Shown: one piece after another, positions 1 to 10,142 of the stretch
Position numbering within the stretch: position 1 is the first letter of the stretch
How the letters are laid out: every line of letters starts with the position of its first letter
Assembly: GCA_017163975.1 (NCBI GenBank)
Contig: JAFFSR010000308.1
Location: 124,001-188,000, forward strand
Direction: 5' to 3'
Origin: Anastatus disparis
Taxonomy: Eukaryota > Arthropoda > Insecta > Hymenoptera > Eupelmidae
Length of the DNA stretch: 64,000 nt
Made by a program: the position numbers and the translations under genes
Notes under the pieces: model-generated
Database searches by the model: none
What the model was told of the DNA's origin: nothing
Seen by the model: the letters and a program-made list of their open reading frames with translations, nothing else

Positions 1-85
1 TTTTTGTCCAAGTAACGTAATGAATTTTACGTTCTGAGAGCCGAAAATGAGAAAAGAAGTTGCGATTTTGAGGTTAGAAGAACGT

Positions 86-515
86 AAAGGATATTTTTCC
101 GAATGTCAACCTCAAATAGCAACATCGCATATTTTACCACAGGCATAAGACAATTCCAAATTATAGAGCACAATTCACATCATTCTTATTTATTACTTAA
201 TGACATAATTTTAGTAAACAAACAATATTACTTTCTTTTTTCATGATCCGAATTATAATTTTATTAAATAAAATTTTTATTTCTTAGTTCAAAAATCATA
301 TAGAATCTAATATTGTGAATTTAAATTATATTTATATAATATTATATAAACAATAAAATTTAAGTTGTTATCATTTGAATTTTGCATGAATAACCTATAA
401 GAAAAAACAAAATAATCATGATGCGAAACTCAATACATAATTCGAAGTTTTCTTATGTCTGTGGTAAAATATGCAGCGCTGCCATTTGAGGTACACATTC
501 GGAAAAATATCCTTT
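86..515. repeat. Foldback/MITE-like element with about 80-bp inverted arms
   Basis: The left arm from 86 (AAAGGATATTTTTCCGAATG) is repeated in reverse complement ending at 515. Matching continues with a few mismatches to about 172 on the left and 432 on the right. The 260-bp centre has no coding potential. No clear target duplication was found. The short stretch 1-85 shows nothing recognisable. Confidence 0.7.
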
Positions 516-527
516 CCGCCAAGTGTA

Positions 528-1478
528 CAGTACCGTCCATAAATTCGTGAACAAAATTTTGAAAAACATCGCTCCTTTAAAGAGCATTATCTCTGGTTCT
601 AATGGTCATAGAATAAAAATCAAAAAAGTAAATTAAAGTATACGAAAAATATTAACTTTTTATGGTGTTTAAAATTTTTCCAAACCATTTTTTCTATTTT
701 TTATTCTTCTTTAAAAAAATGTCAATTTTTCACATTTTTAAACATTTCTTCAATCACTTATATCTTTTTTGAAAATGATTATTAATGAAAAATTCCAACG
801 GGAATCGAAAGAATTCTAAAAAATCTAAAATTTATCACTAATGGTTTTTTTTCCTACGAAGCTTATTTAGGTAGTTATAAGCAATCCAATGTCAAGAAGT
901 ACTATAATAAAATTACGAATAATTTAACGAAAACATCAATGAAAATTTAATTATTTCAACATATTTGTATATAAACTTTTTAAAATTATTTATTGTCATA
1001 ATTTTTTAGAAAAATACTTTAATTTTTGACAAAATAACACTTAATTTTTCAAGAAATATGAAAAAAAAAATATTCTGAATATTATTATTCGAGTTTTTAT
1101 TATACTACATCACAACATTCAATTGCTTATAACTACCTAAATAAGCTTCGTAGGAAAAAAACCATTAGTGATAAATTTTAGATTTTTTAGAATTCTTTCG
1201 ATTCCCGTTGGAATTTTTCATTAATAATCATTTTCAAAAAAGATATAAGTGATTGAAGAAATGTTTAAAAATGTGAAAAATTGACATTTTTTTAAAGAAG
1301 AATAAAAAATAGAAAAAATGGTTTGGAAAAATTTTAAACACCATAAAAAGTTAATATTTTTCGTATACTTTAATTTACTTTTTTGATTTTTATTCTACGA
1401 CCATTAGAACCAGAGATAATGCTGTTTAAAGGAGCGATGTTTTTCAAAATTTTGTTCACGAATTTATGGACGGTACTG
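528..1478. mobile_element. Tc1/mariner-like non-autonomous element with very long TIRs
   Basis: The element begins CAGTACCGTCCATAAATTC and ends with its exact reverse complement. It is flanked by TA on both sides (526-527 and 1479-1480), the target duplication typical of Tc1/mariner. The terminal arms are about 370 bp each (528-900 and 1110-1478) and nearly identical; differences include GGTCAT/GGTCGT-type substitutions. The roughly 210-bp spacer is AT-rich and has no transposase, so it cannot move without help in trans. Confidence 0.8.
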
Positions 1479-1639
1479 TAGTTTGGACTATTCCAAGTAC
1501 AAACGATACATAAAAATATTTCAATACCGCTATCCATCCCAACGAAATTTCACACGCGCTATGCAAGCTCTACTTGAAATGGATGTATTATTTCTCATTT
1601 TAATCCACAAGTAAATAAAGTTTTTAAAGATACTTAATT

Positions 1640-1870
1640 ATTTTTAAACCTTTCAAACCCAATGTTTTTTTTTTTTTTTTGAAACTGTACAAAAGTAACT
1701 TAAAATTTTGTTAAATAAACCAATGTATTAGCCTAAAGTAGGCTGTTTCCGATCTCAAACTAGAAATCTAAGTTATTATACACATAATGAAAATTGAGAA
1801 AACCTGAAAAAAAAATTGTATCGCAAAAATTGCTTTAAAAATTAACACTAATCATCTTTCGTTAAATTGA
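1640..1870 (+). repeat. Dispersed repeat A, copy 1
   Basis: This stretch includes the words CCGATCTCAAACTAGAAATC and TATTATACACATAATGAAAA. It aligns in the same orientation with 22735-22965 (TCTGATCTCAAACTGGGGGG, TATTATACACATGATAAAAA). The two copies are clearly homologous but diverged. No ORF and no terminal structure can be seen, so the element class is unknown. Confidence 0.6.
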
Positions 1871-2275
1871 TATTTTAATATTATATTATATCGCAGTCAA
1901 ATATTTTCAATACTGTTGATCCAGTAGATATTATTCTTACATTTAGATTAGACAGTTATGATGTAAAATTTATAAAAAATAGTACAAATCGTAAGTAAAA
2001 ATTTTTTATTTAAAAAATAAAGATATTGATTTGTATGTTTTTTTTATTATTGTTACAGATAATTTTTGTAAATTTTGTCCTATTAAGTATATGGAATAAA
2101 TACCAAAACCAATTACGTTATCAATACCTTATGGAATTGGATGTAAAAGTAATGTGTGTGATTCGAATATTTCTGTAACAACGTCATTGTACGGCGTTGG
2201 GTAAGTCATGATAATTTACTCTAACTTACAAATTTTATTTATAAATTGTTTAATATTTTAAAATAAAAATAACTT

Positions 2276-2585
2276 ACTAGGAGAGGTTCAGACCTCCAGA
2301 TCATGAATTTTGCTCAAACTTTGGGATAAATTTCTAGGTGTCAAAATACGGAGAAAACCAGAATTTTAGTCATTGATGCTCAATATTTCCTTAGTTACCA
2401 GCAATCAAAGAAAATAGCTAAAAAAGTTACTAGATTTTTACATGCTTAAAACTCTTCAGCATTAACAGCTAGAAGCTTGAAACTTTTTTTAAACAAAAAC
2501 TGAGCTCAGATCCTTTTGAAATAGCACTTACAGTATATCACAATATTATTTCCCCCACAGTTATAGCGTAACAGAGATTGGACCC
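2276..2585 (+). repeat. Dispersed repeat B, copy 1
   Basis: This copy starts near GAGAGGTTCAGACCTCCAG and ends near the ATAGCGTAACAGAG block. It aligns along its whole length with 13935-14230; shared landmarks are CTCAATATTTCCTT, AATAGCACTTACAGTATATC and a terminal ATT-rich stretch. A rearranged third copy lies at about 59990-60560. It is non-coding and of unknown class. Confidence 0.6.
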
Positions 2586-2589
2586 AATT

Positions 2590-3835
2590 TCAGCATTTAA
2601 TCCCTGGTAGAAAATGAAACGCTTTTTTTACCATTTTATGGCCATTGCTTTGAAATGAAGAACTGAAAATGGGCATTTATTATGGCTATTATTTTAACCA
2701 ATATGAAACGTTTTTTTTATCTATATACCACTAAGATGTTACACGCATTTACGAAGATTAAAATGTGAATTTTAGAAACAGAAAAAATATTCATAATCAA
2801 ATCTCTATAATTATTTGTGTTTGAGACGATTTATTTTTTCATTTTTTTTGTATTCATTAAACATATTTTATAATTTAAACGCGAATGAAAAGACGTATTG
2901 GATTTATAGGTTAAAATATTTCTAGGTATTTAAAATGCCTACTTTATCGACGACATATTTATATTCTGCAGATTTGGCAAAATTTGACTATTTATTAGCC
3001 AATATTGATATGACAAAATATTACTATCAATAATGCCCATAAATTGTATCATTCGCTATTTTTCATGTTCACATTTCTACCAGGGGTCCTCTCCTTAAAT
3101 TGATGGCAAGAATTTGTCATCATGATAAGACAGTTTTGATTGGTTAAAATAAAAAAAGTAACGAAAATTAAAATTTGAAATTTAGAATAAAATTTTGAAA
3201 TTACGGGCGCGCGGAGCGCGCTTAAAATTGCTAGTGTTTGAAAAACAAATTCAGGTTTAATCTTTATTACGCCATAACTATCCCCATAAACCAAATGAGC
3301 GCATTTTGATAGCAAATTGACATCAACAACTGACGATCGATTTGTATAAATTTGCTGAGTATTTGCTGGCAAACATTTGATTCAAATTTATTGATAGAAA
3401 ATTGATGCTAAAATGACGACAAGAGTTACTGATAGAGCTTTCACGCAAGACAGCAATAGTTGCTATCATTTTGCTTCACATTTGATAAATATTACAAGCA
3501 TCTATTGTTTTAATTTTGTCATCATAAATTGACGTAAATTTTGTGTAGATATAAGTAAAGATATTTCAGCAAAACTTTTTATAATTTTGATATTAAATTT
3601 ATGCATATTTAGTTGAAGTTATGAAATTGAAAACAGCAATTGTTGCCACTATTTTGCTTGCAATTTTGCATCATAATAGAAAAAATTTGGCTGCATAAAA
3701 AATCATAAATTTTCTGCAAATATTGAAAATAAAAAAAATATACATATATAATTTAATAATTAACTTAAAAAAAAAACTGATTTCATAAAATATAGTATTA
3801 TTTGAATAATTTATTTAAACGTAGAAAGTACTCTC
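2590..3835. other. Intergenic AT-rich DNA with one GC-rich hairpin
   Basis: No gene can be supported here. A short GC-rich near-palindrome (GGGCGCGCGGAGCGCGC, near 3205-3222) stands out from the AT-rich surroundings. A similar motif (GCGCGCTTCGCGCGC) recurs near 56316. The longest open frame on the minus strand (3049-3372) overlaps this hairpin and resembles no protein family I know. Confidence 0.5.
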
Positions 3836-3839
3836 AAAA

Positions 3840-4410
3840 ATAAAAATTTTATTTACAAGAACGATACAAATGTTATCGAATGAAGCACTAACATGACAAT
3901 TTAACTTATGTGATAGTTTTTTTTTAATGTATTTTGTTAAGAAACATGAGATACCAATTTCTCTGATTTATGATTTTTAACATTATTTTATTACAATTAG
4001 ATTGAAATACGCTACTGCATAACTTTTACCTAACATACAAATAATCATGAATTAAAAAATAATCATGTCAACAAAAACTATTTTTGCATATTTGCAAATT
4101 TTTTATACTTATAGCATCGCATGAAATTTTTAAATTCTATTCTTCACGAACGATACTAGTGCTATCAAGTAAAGCACGAAAATGACAATTTTACTTATGT
4201 AATACTCTTTTAACGCAACATGAGACTAATTTCTCTGATTTGATTTTTAACACATTTTTTCTATTACTAATAAAAATTAATATATTGAAATACACTACTG
4301 CATAACTTTTATCTAACATATAAGAAATTGTGAATTTTATGCTTGACCCAGAAAAGTGGTATGTTAACAAAGACTACTACTTTGCAGATTTATATTTATA
4401 GTATTACAGA
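3840..4410 (+). repeat. Diverged tandem duplication, unit about 285 bp
   Basis: The block around 3855-4045 (ACGATACAAATGTTATCGAA, TTTCTCTGATTTATG, CTACTGCATAACTTTTACC) is repeated around 4145-4325 (ACGATACTAGTGCTATCAAG, TTTCTCTGATTTG, CTACTGCATAACTTTTATC). The copies are direct and adjacent, with scattered substitutions and small indels. Non-coding. Confidence 0.6.
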
Positions 4411-4435
4411 AAATGGTACAGCAATCGTGCCTTAA

Positions 4436-5820
4436 GGTAGTACTATCGTTAAGGGATCGACGGTTCAGAAAAATCTGAAATTAGGTATATAAGTAGATTT
4501 AAGTTAAAATAAGATGTAGTTAAATTTTGGTAAACTTTTGGAGCATGAGAGAAAAATGACAAACATTTTAATTTTCACATTTTTAACACGCGCTCTTATG
4601 GTAACCACACAGAAATTCTTTTTCAACTTTTGATTATAAGCTACTGATGGTTCAAAATTTCATCAAATTTAACACGTAATTAATTAAAGAACTAAAGAAT
4701 AAATTTTTCAGTATCGAGTTTGAAACGATATAAACATCTTAGACTCAATGCACGCTCGTGTATAGCTATATATACACTATATATAGATATAAAGCGCGTG
4801 TTAAAAGATGAAAATTAAAATGCTTATAATTTTTTTCTCATGCTCTGAAAGTTAACCAAAATTTAACTGTGCTTTATTTTAATTAAAATCTACTTAGGGT
4901 AAATGTGCCAGTTATTGTGGGTTTAACGTAACCTCTTACAGATTTTATCAAATTAAACAGATTTTTCTATTAATGCTCGATAACTATTGATATCAGTTAT
5001 AAGCGTTGAAGCATCTTTTATTTAATAAGCATGATTGATTAATTATGTATAGAAAAATATTTGAAATATTATTAAAAATATAAGAATTGATGCATGCGTC
5101 AAATACCGTGTTGCTCAATTTTCAGATTTCTATATACCGTGTGTCAGTTTCCGCGCCCCCAACTAAATGCGTTTTGTCAGTAAGCAAGCCCTCGACCAAA
5201 TATCGAGCGTCGAATACCGTGCATTTTTCGTCGATTTATCTTTTTTTGAGGTTATGTTTTCTTCGATGCTCACATGTTAGAGGGCACGATAACTAAGATT
5301 ATACCAAAAAATTGGTTTAGTTATCGTGCACGATAATTGAATCATATGCTTAAATCTGTTCCAGTTACTATATTTTATAAATAAATAATAAAAAATAATT
5401 TAAAAACACAAATTGTAAGTTTTTTCGAAATTTGTAAGTATTATATTATAGTAAAATGCATACATATTATTAATATACATTTTTTAATACTTTAAATGAT
5501 TGAATTAAACATGCAATCCTTAAGCTTTTTGATAAAGTGCGCACTAAAAACGCATAAATCACGTTACAAAAATTTCAAACATTATTTATACAATATAAAA
5601 CGTCCATAAATTAAATTTTTATTTTTCTAATAGTTAAATTATACTTCAAAAATATTAAAAAATTTTTTTTGTATTATTGATTAAGGCTTGAACCTATTTT
5701 AATGTATTAAAATATCGAAGGAGCACGGTAATCGGGGGGGCAACGATAACTGGCACACTTACCGTATGTGCCCAATCTCAGATTTTTCTGAACCGTCAAT
5801 CCCTTAACGATAGTACTACC
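4436..5820. mobile_element. TTAA-flanked MITE, interrupted by a second element
   Basis: The termini GGTAGTACTATCGTTAAGGG and their reverse complement at 5801-5820 are flanked by TTAA at 4432-4435 and 5821-5824. The inverted arm continues inward: 4484-4615 pairs with 4790-4896. The arms are then split by a separate element at 4897-5764. TTAA duplication is typical of piggyBac-type insertion, although these ends lack the usual CCC start. Two other elements here share the TTAAGG..CCTTAA ends (54248-54612 and 57145-57477). Confidence 0.7.
4897..5764. mobile_element. Nested TIR element inside the TTAA MITE
   Basis: The left end GGGTAAATGTGCCAGTTAT matches the reverse complement of the right end (AACTGGCACACTTACCG) over about 20 bp with few mismatches. 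TA is duplicated at 4895-4896 and 5765-5766. Removing the insert rejoins the arm of the surrounding MITE (ACTTA then TGTGCCC). The interior has no protein I recognise; the small plus frame at 5087-5296 is unconvincing. Confidence 0.65.
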
Positions 5821-5922
5821 TTAAATGCAAAAACGTAAGCATTTTGCTTAAATAAATCCAGAGAGGGTAAGTGCACGAAGCTCCCTTAATTATAATTTCT
5901 TTTTTAATTACAACAAAACTAT

Positions 5923-6520
5923 CAGGGGCGGATCAAGGTTCCGTGGGGCCCTGGGCTATAAACATAATGGGGCCCCTAAGGACAACTTTTTTTCGATATA
6001 AAAAATTGAATAATGTTTATATTTTAAATAATTTTTTCTACTGAGAAATAAATTATGACTTCTGGCGGATAGAAAATTTATTGCCTTTCTTTCTTAAACC
6101 GAATTCTTAAAACTACGTAACAGATTAGAAGTGCAGATAGGCAATAAAGATTTGTTTAGAGTAGAAGAGATTATTAATTTTTATATGATATTTTCAAAGT
6201 TATTAAAATAAATCAGATATAATAAATTAGTCAGTAAATTTTTAATTATCTTTAAACATTTTATGTATTAAAAATTAGAATATATGATCAATATAAAAAA
6301 TTTCAATTGAAATTCATATAATTAAACTTTGAAAGCTTTTTTCCTCGCTTTATCATTGGCAATTTTATCAAATAAATCATAACTTAAATTTCGAAGTAAT
6401 TCATTTCCAAATCTAGCTAAAGACAATAATCTTTTATCTAGCATATTTGCTCGCAATACATTTTTTAATCGTTTTAAAACTGAAAATGACCTTTCGGACT
6501 CACAATTTGCAAATTAAGAG
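5923..6520 (-). mobile_element. Degenerate hAT (ZMYM1-like) transposon end
   Basis: The left end begins CAGGGGCGGATCAAGG, typical of hAT termini, followed by GGGGCCCT-rich sequence. The minus strand inside still encodes the C-terminal dimerisation region of a hAT transposase (separate entry). The other terminus is not visible, so the element is truncated on its right side. Confidence 0.65.
6322..6516 (-). pseudogene. hAT-family transposase C-terminal fragment (hATC region)
   Basis: Read on the minus strand, 6516 to 6322 gives about 64 codons ending at TAA (6322-6324). It contains the hATC-like signature ESERSFSVLKRLKN, then LRANMLDKRLLSLARF, close to the C-terminal region of ZMYM1-like hAT transposases. 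An in-frame TAA lies immediately upstream and no further transposase domain was found, so this is a dead fragment. It lies inside a hAT element whose terminus is at 5923. Confidence 0.7.
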
Positions 6521-6756
6521 AGATTTAATTGTTTAATAATAGTCTTATTTTAAATAGTAGTAAATTCCATGTTTTTATTATCGATGATCAAAATATGAAT
6601 AAAATAATGATAAACAAATTTTTACTTTCTTTTAAAATCTTTTAAAAATTGCTATTATATTTATAAAAAAATCATCTATTAAAATCAATTTACATTATTT
6701 TATAAGGATTTATTAATTATTTGGAATATTTCGTCAAACATAATTGTATTTTTGAG

Positions 6757-6938
6757 GTTTTTCGTGGCTTAGTGATGGGTCCGTAACTCGATGATCCGAG
6801 TTCGAATTTCTGTTTCGACCGATTGATACAAGCACTATATACTCTACGTTACATGTGCTTTATTAATAAATATGCTGACAAACCTTTTCACTAGTTAGCA
6901 TCGCATGATAGTATTATACAGCCAAACAGCGCGACGTT
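6757..6938 (+). mobile_element. tRNA-derived SINE, copy 1 (diverged)
   Basis: An A-box-like TGGCTTAGTGATGGG (6765) and a B-box-like GAGTTCGAATTTC (6798-6810) are followed by a tail, CCGATTGATACAAGCAC..ACGTTACATGTGCTTT..GCGACGTT. The same head and tail order occurs at 56368-56551 and in reverse at 58484-58666. This defines a SINE family with a tRNA-like pol III promoter head. Confidence 0.65.
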
Positions 6939-6939
6939 T

Positions 6940-8420
6940 TATGTAACAGCATAATACAATTATTTTTAAATGATTGTATTCTGATGAAATATTTCGAAAA
7001 ATTTCCTTTATAGATTAATTATTTATTAATTTTTTGCTTATAGCTATAGGTATAATTGAATATTTTATACTTCATATCTCTATACTTTTTCTTTCACAAA
7101 TTTTATATTTTTACATCTTAACATTTTTTATATTTTTTATCTAGATTATTTAATATTATATTCTTTGATCGAACTACTATAGATAAATTAAATATTTATC
7201 GTATATAAAAAAATAATAAAATTTATTTGTTTTATTGAGAAGTATCAATAGTTTTTCAGTGCAAATACTTTTGCAAAGATTAAAAACTAAAAGAAGAGAA
7301 AAATTTTATTTTTTTATTTGATCCTTGTTTTCTACTACGTATTTGAGAAAACATTTTAAAAAATTTTGAAAAAAAGTTAATGGTGTATATATTATTGCGT
7401 TGAGTTTGTGATATGTATTTTTCCTTCTTGGGAAAGTAAGGTTAAAATTAAATAAACGGTACAAATAGCGATTAAGAGAAAACAGAATAAATTCAGAATG
7501 TTACAAATAGGCCAGTCAATTTAGCTAAAAAATGGCTGATATTTGCAAAAAAGTTTAACAGCAAACTGACTGCACAATTATGTAAAGTAGGTTTGTGGGA
7601 GTAAAATATCCAAAATGGCCCCAACAGATGTTGTCCGTTTTTGTTTAAACAATGTTTAAACATTGAAAATTGACATTTTTTCTCTTTATCTGCAAATATT
7701 TCTGGAGCTATAAAAGTTATCATATTGATCCAATGAGATAAAATGTAGGTTTTTTGAAGACCTTTAAAATGAATTTTTAACCATTTTGATTGCATTTATA
7801 GTTTCCGAGAAAAATGCAAAAAACCGCGAAAAAGGGTTAAATTTAAAAAAATTCATAACTTTTTTAATTTAATGATTTAAGAATTGGGCTTGTGGCAATA
7901 AATAGTTCTTAATGTGCATAATAAGCATACGCAAGCAGAATCCTATAGGACTTATAGTTTTTCCATAATAACACTTATAAATTATAAACAATTAATTTTA
8001 TAGTTAGTTACACAAGTTCAAGAAATACTATAGGACTGGCCACAATTCGTTTCGATTAATATTATTTATATGATTGTACTAGCGTAAAATTACTTATTTT
8101 GCCTGAGAAAGCCAAAAGGGTTTTTCAAATCAATTTGAATTTATGATTTTAAAATTAAGATATTTTATATAAAAAAAAAACGCTACTAATTATTTTAACA
8201 CTGCTTTTTCATCGAATTTTTCGAATTAAAAAAAAATCTTATAAAATATTGAAGGAATAGCATATACTTTTTTGTAGTACATATAATTGAAGTAAACAAA
8301 TATTTTACATAAAATTTAATAAATGCTCAATTAAAACAAATTTGAAAGAATTGGTGTTTATTTCCATATCGAATTCAAACAATTCAAAATTAATAAGTTA
8401 TCAGAACGCTATTCTTATTC
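6940..8420. other. Intergenic AT-rich DNA without recognisable gene
   Basis: This is AT-rich sequence with homopolymer runs. The 303-bp open frame on the minus strand at 7493-7795 looks like ordinary non-coding transposon sequence. It has no domain I recognise and no splice context. No inverted repeat or tandem structure was apparent by eye. Confidence 0.4.
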
Positions 8421-8426
8421 GTAATT

Positions 8427-9141
8427 GAGGAACACTGAGTATCGATGTCTTCAAACGCAAAATTTTTCAGCATGTGTATAAAATATTGAAGTACGACAAA
8501 ACTACAATGAATCAAAGACAAGTTACTGAAATTCCTGCAAAAATTGAAAATAGTCATTCGTTTTCAAATCTGTACAAACCACAAGTAATTTAACATTTTT
8601 ATTAAAATTAAATCTGTATATTTATCTATTCAAACACGTTCTTAAATTTTGTTTACTCGTGGATTAAAATCAATGATTCAGTCTATAATTGCATTATTAA
8701 AGGTATTCCATTGGACTCGTCCTTAAAATCATTGGATGCTTTAAATATGATTGAAAACAATAATGAAAATGCTTTGCAGACGACGTGATCGATCGATTAA
8801 AATCAAATGATAAAAATAGATTGTTTGAATGACAGGATAGAATGTGGAATTATTGAATGTGACCTTACTTACTTAAAATCAGCTTAAGATATTGGTACAA
8901 TTATGTTAAATTTTACTGTAAATTTAGAAGAACTTGAAAAAACTTGGATATATTAAAACGATTTTTCATCAGTTGGGTACCTGTTAATGTTGTAAGACCA
9001 TCAAATAGTTCAAACGGAAGTATTTACAATATTCGATATCGTGGAAGAAACAAGGCAATTAAATGTACGCATAATTTTAATATCTATATTCATTGCTTTG
9101 ATAACATTATTCTTTATTATATTGGTATTGTACTATGTTAG
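8427..9141 (+). pseudogene. Decayed unrecognised protein-coding sequence
   Basis: Several protein-like blocks lie in order on the plus strand but in broken frames. The first (8427-8595) includes DVFKRKIFQHVYKIL and ends in a stop. The second (about 8655-8788) includes SLKSLDALNMIENNNENALQ and ends in a stop. The third (about 8820-8890) includes CGIIECDLTYL. The last (8944-9141) begins MDILKRFFISWVPVN. The composition looks more coding than the surroundings and the stops suggest decay. The middle block faintly recalls the multi-copy DUF4806-type proteins of insects, but I cannot name the family. Confidence 0.3.
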
Positions 9142-10142
9142 TGAGAATTTTATAATTATTATAAAAAAATTTTTAATTGAATATATATAATTTTAAAAAA
9201 TATATCATTTCAAATGGGATTTTTTCAAAGAAAACAATTAGAATTGCATTATTTAAACGTCAATAAAAGTCATAGTAAATATGAAAATTCTATAGAAAAG
9301 TTCTTAATTAGGATTTTAGTTTATCAAGTTGAGAAAGGTGTAACAGACATAAAACAATTTATATTTATAAAAAACTTCTTTTTTTATTTTATTTACACTT
9401 AACAAATTTGTCTAGTTATTAGACAATTGATAGATTAACTTTCAGTCGTCGTTACAGGAATTTAAGTATTTACATGATTGGCAATTACAGAACAGAATGT
9501 AATACATACATATTTTAGAATAAAAGTTTAGTTATTAAATGAAAATACAAAGCAATGTAGAAACTAATAAATACTCATGTATGAAAATAGACCTTTTTTC
9601 GCGTATTTCCATTCATGACAATAATGCACTGAATGAATTTAGTACTTATACAAACTACTTTATATAATATGTAATGTACATATTACTTTTGAATAAACTT
9701 ATTGAAACATCATTATGTTTTAATCGAGTCATAATAGATCAATTTACTACGAATTTCGTTAACAAGGACTGAGAATTTTATTTTAATAATATATTTTTGA
9801 GAAAAAATATTTTATATTTTATATACCAAGAAAATATTTTTGGTATAAACTTTTGGCAGTTAACAAACCAAAAAGAAACTATTTTAACAGGGTCTTATAA
9901 CAGCTATTGTAAACCAGCACAGCCCTTAAAAAATATAATTAAAAAATTATTTATGAAACAAGTCATTACAAATGTAGAACACTCATTCATTTCAAAATCA
10001 AACATATGCAAATGAGTTATTCGAATGTCATTTACATACATGTGTCACTTACACAAATGCTCTTAAATAATATTCACGTATTTTACAGTTTGATTCATCA
10101 TATAAATTTCTGTTTGTAAAAATTTAAATTAATATTACAAAT
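9142..10142. other. Intergenic region downstream of NXF1
   Basis: No gene can be supported. Short plus-strand frames at 9214-9402 and 9797-10015 are lysine/phenylalanine-rich, as expected from chance in AT-rich DNA. The NXF1 3'UTR must lie here, to the left of its stop codon. An AATAAA-type signal overlaps the stop region on the minus strand, but the cleavage site cannot be fixed. Confidence 0.5.

Noticed and set aside
7493..7795. 100-codon minus-strand frame
   Set aside because: Composition is typical of non-coding transposon sequence; no domain.
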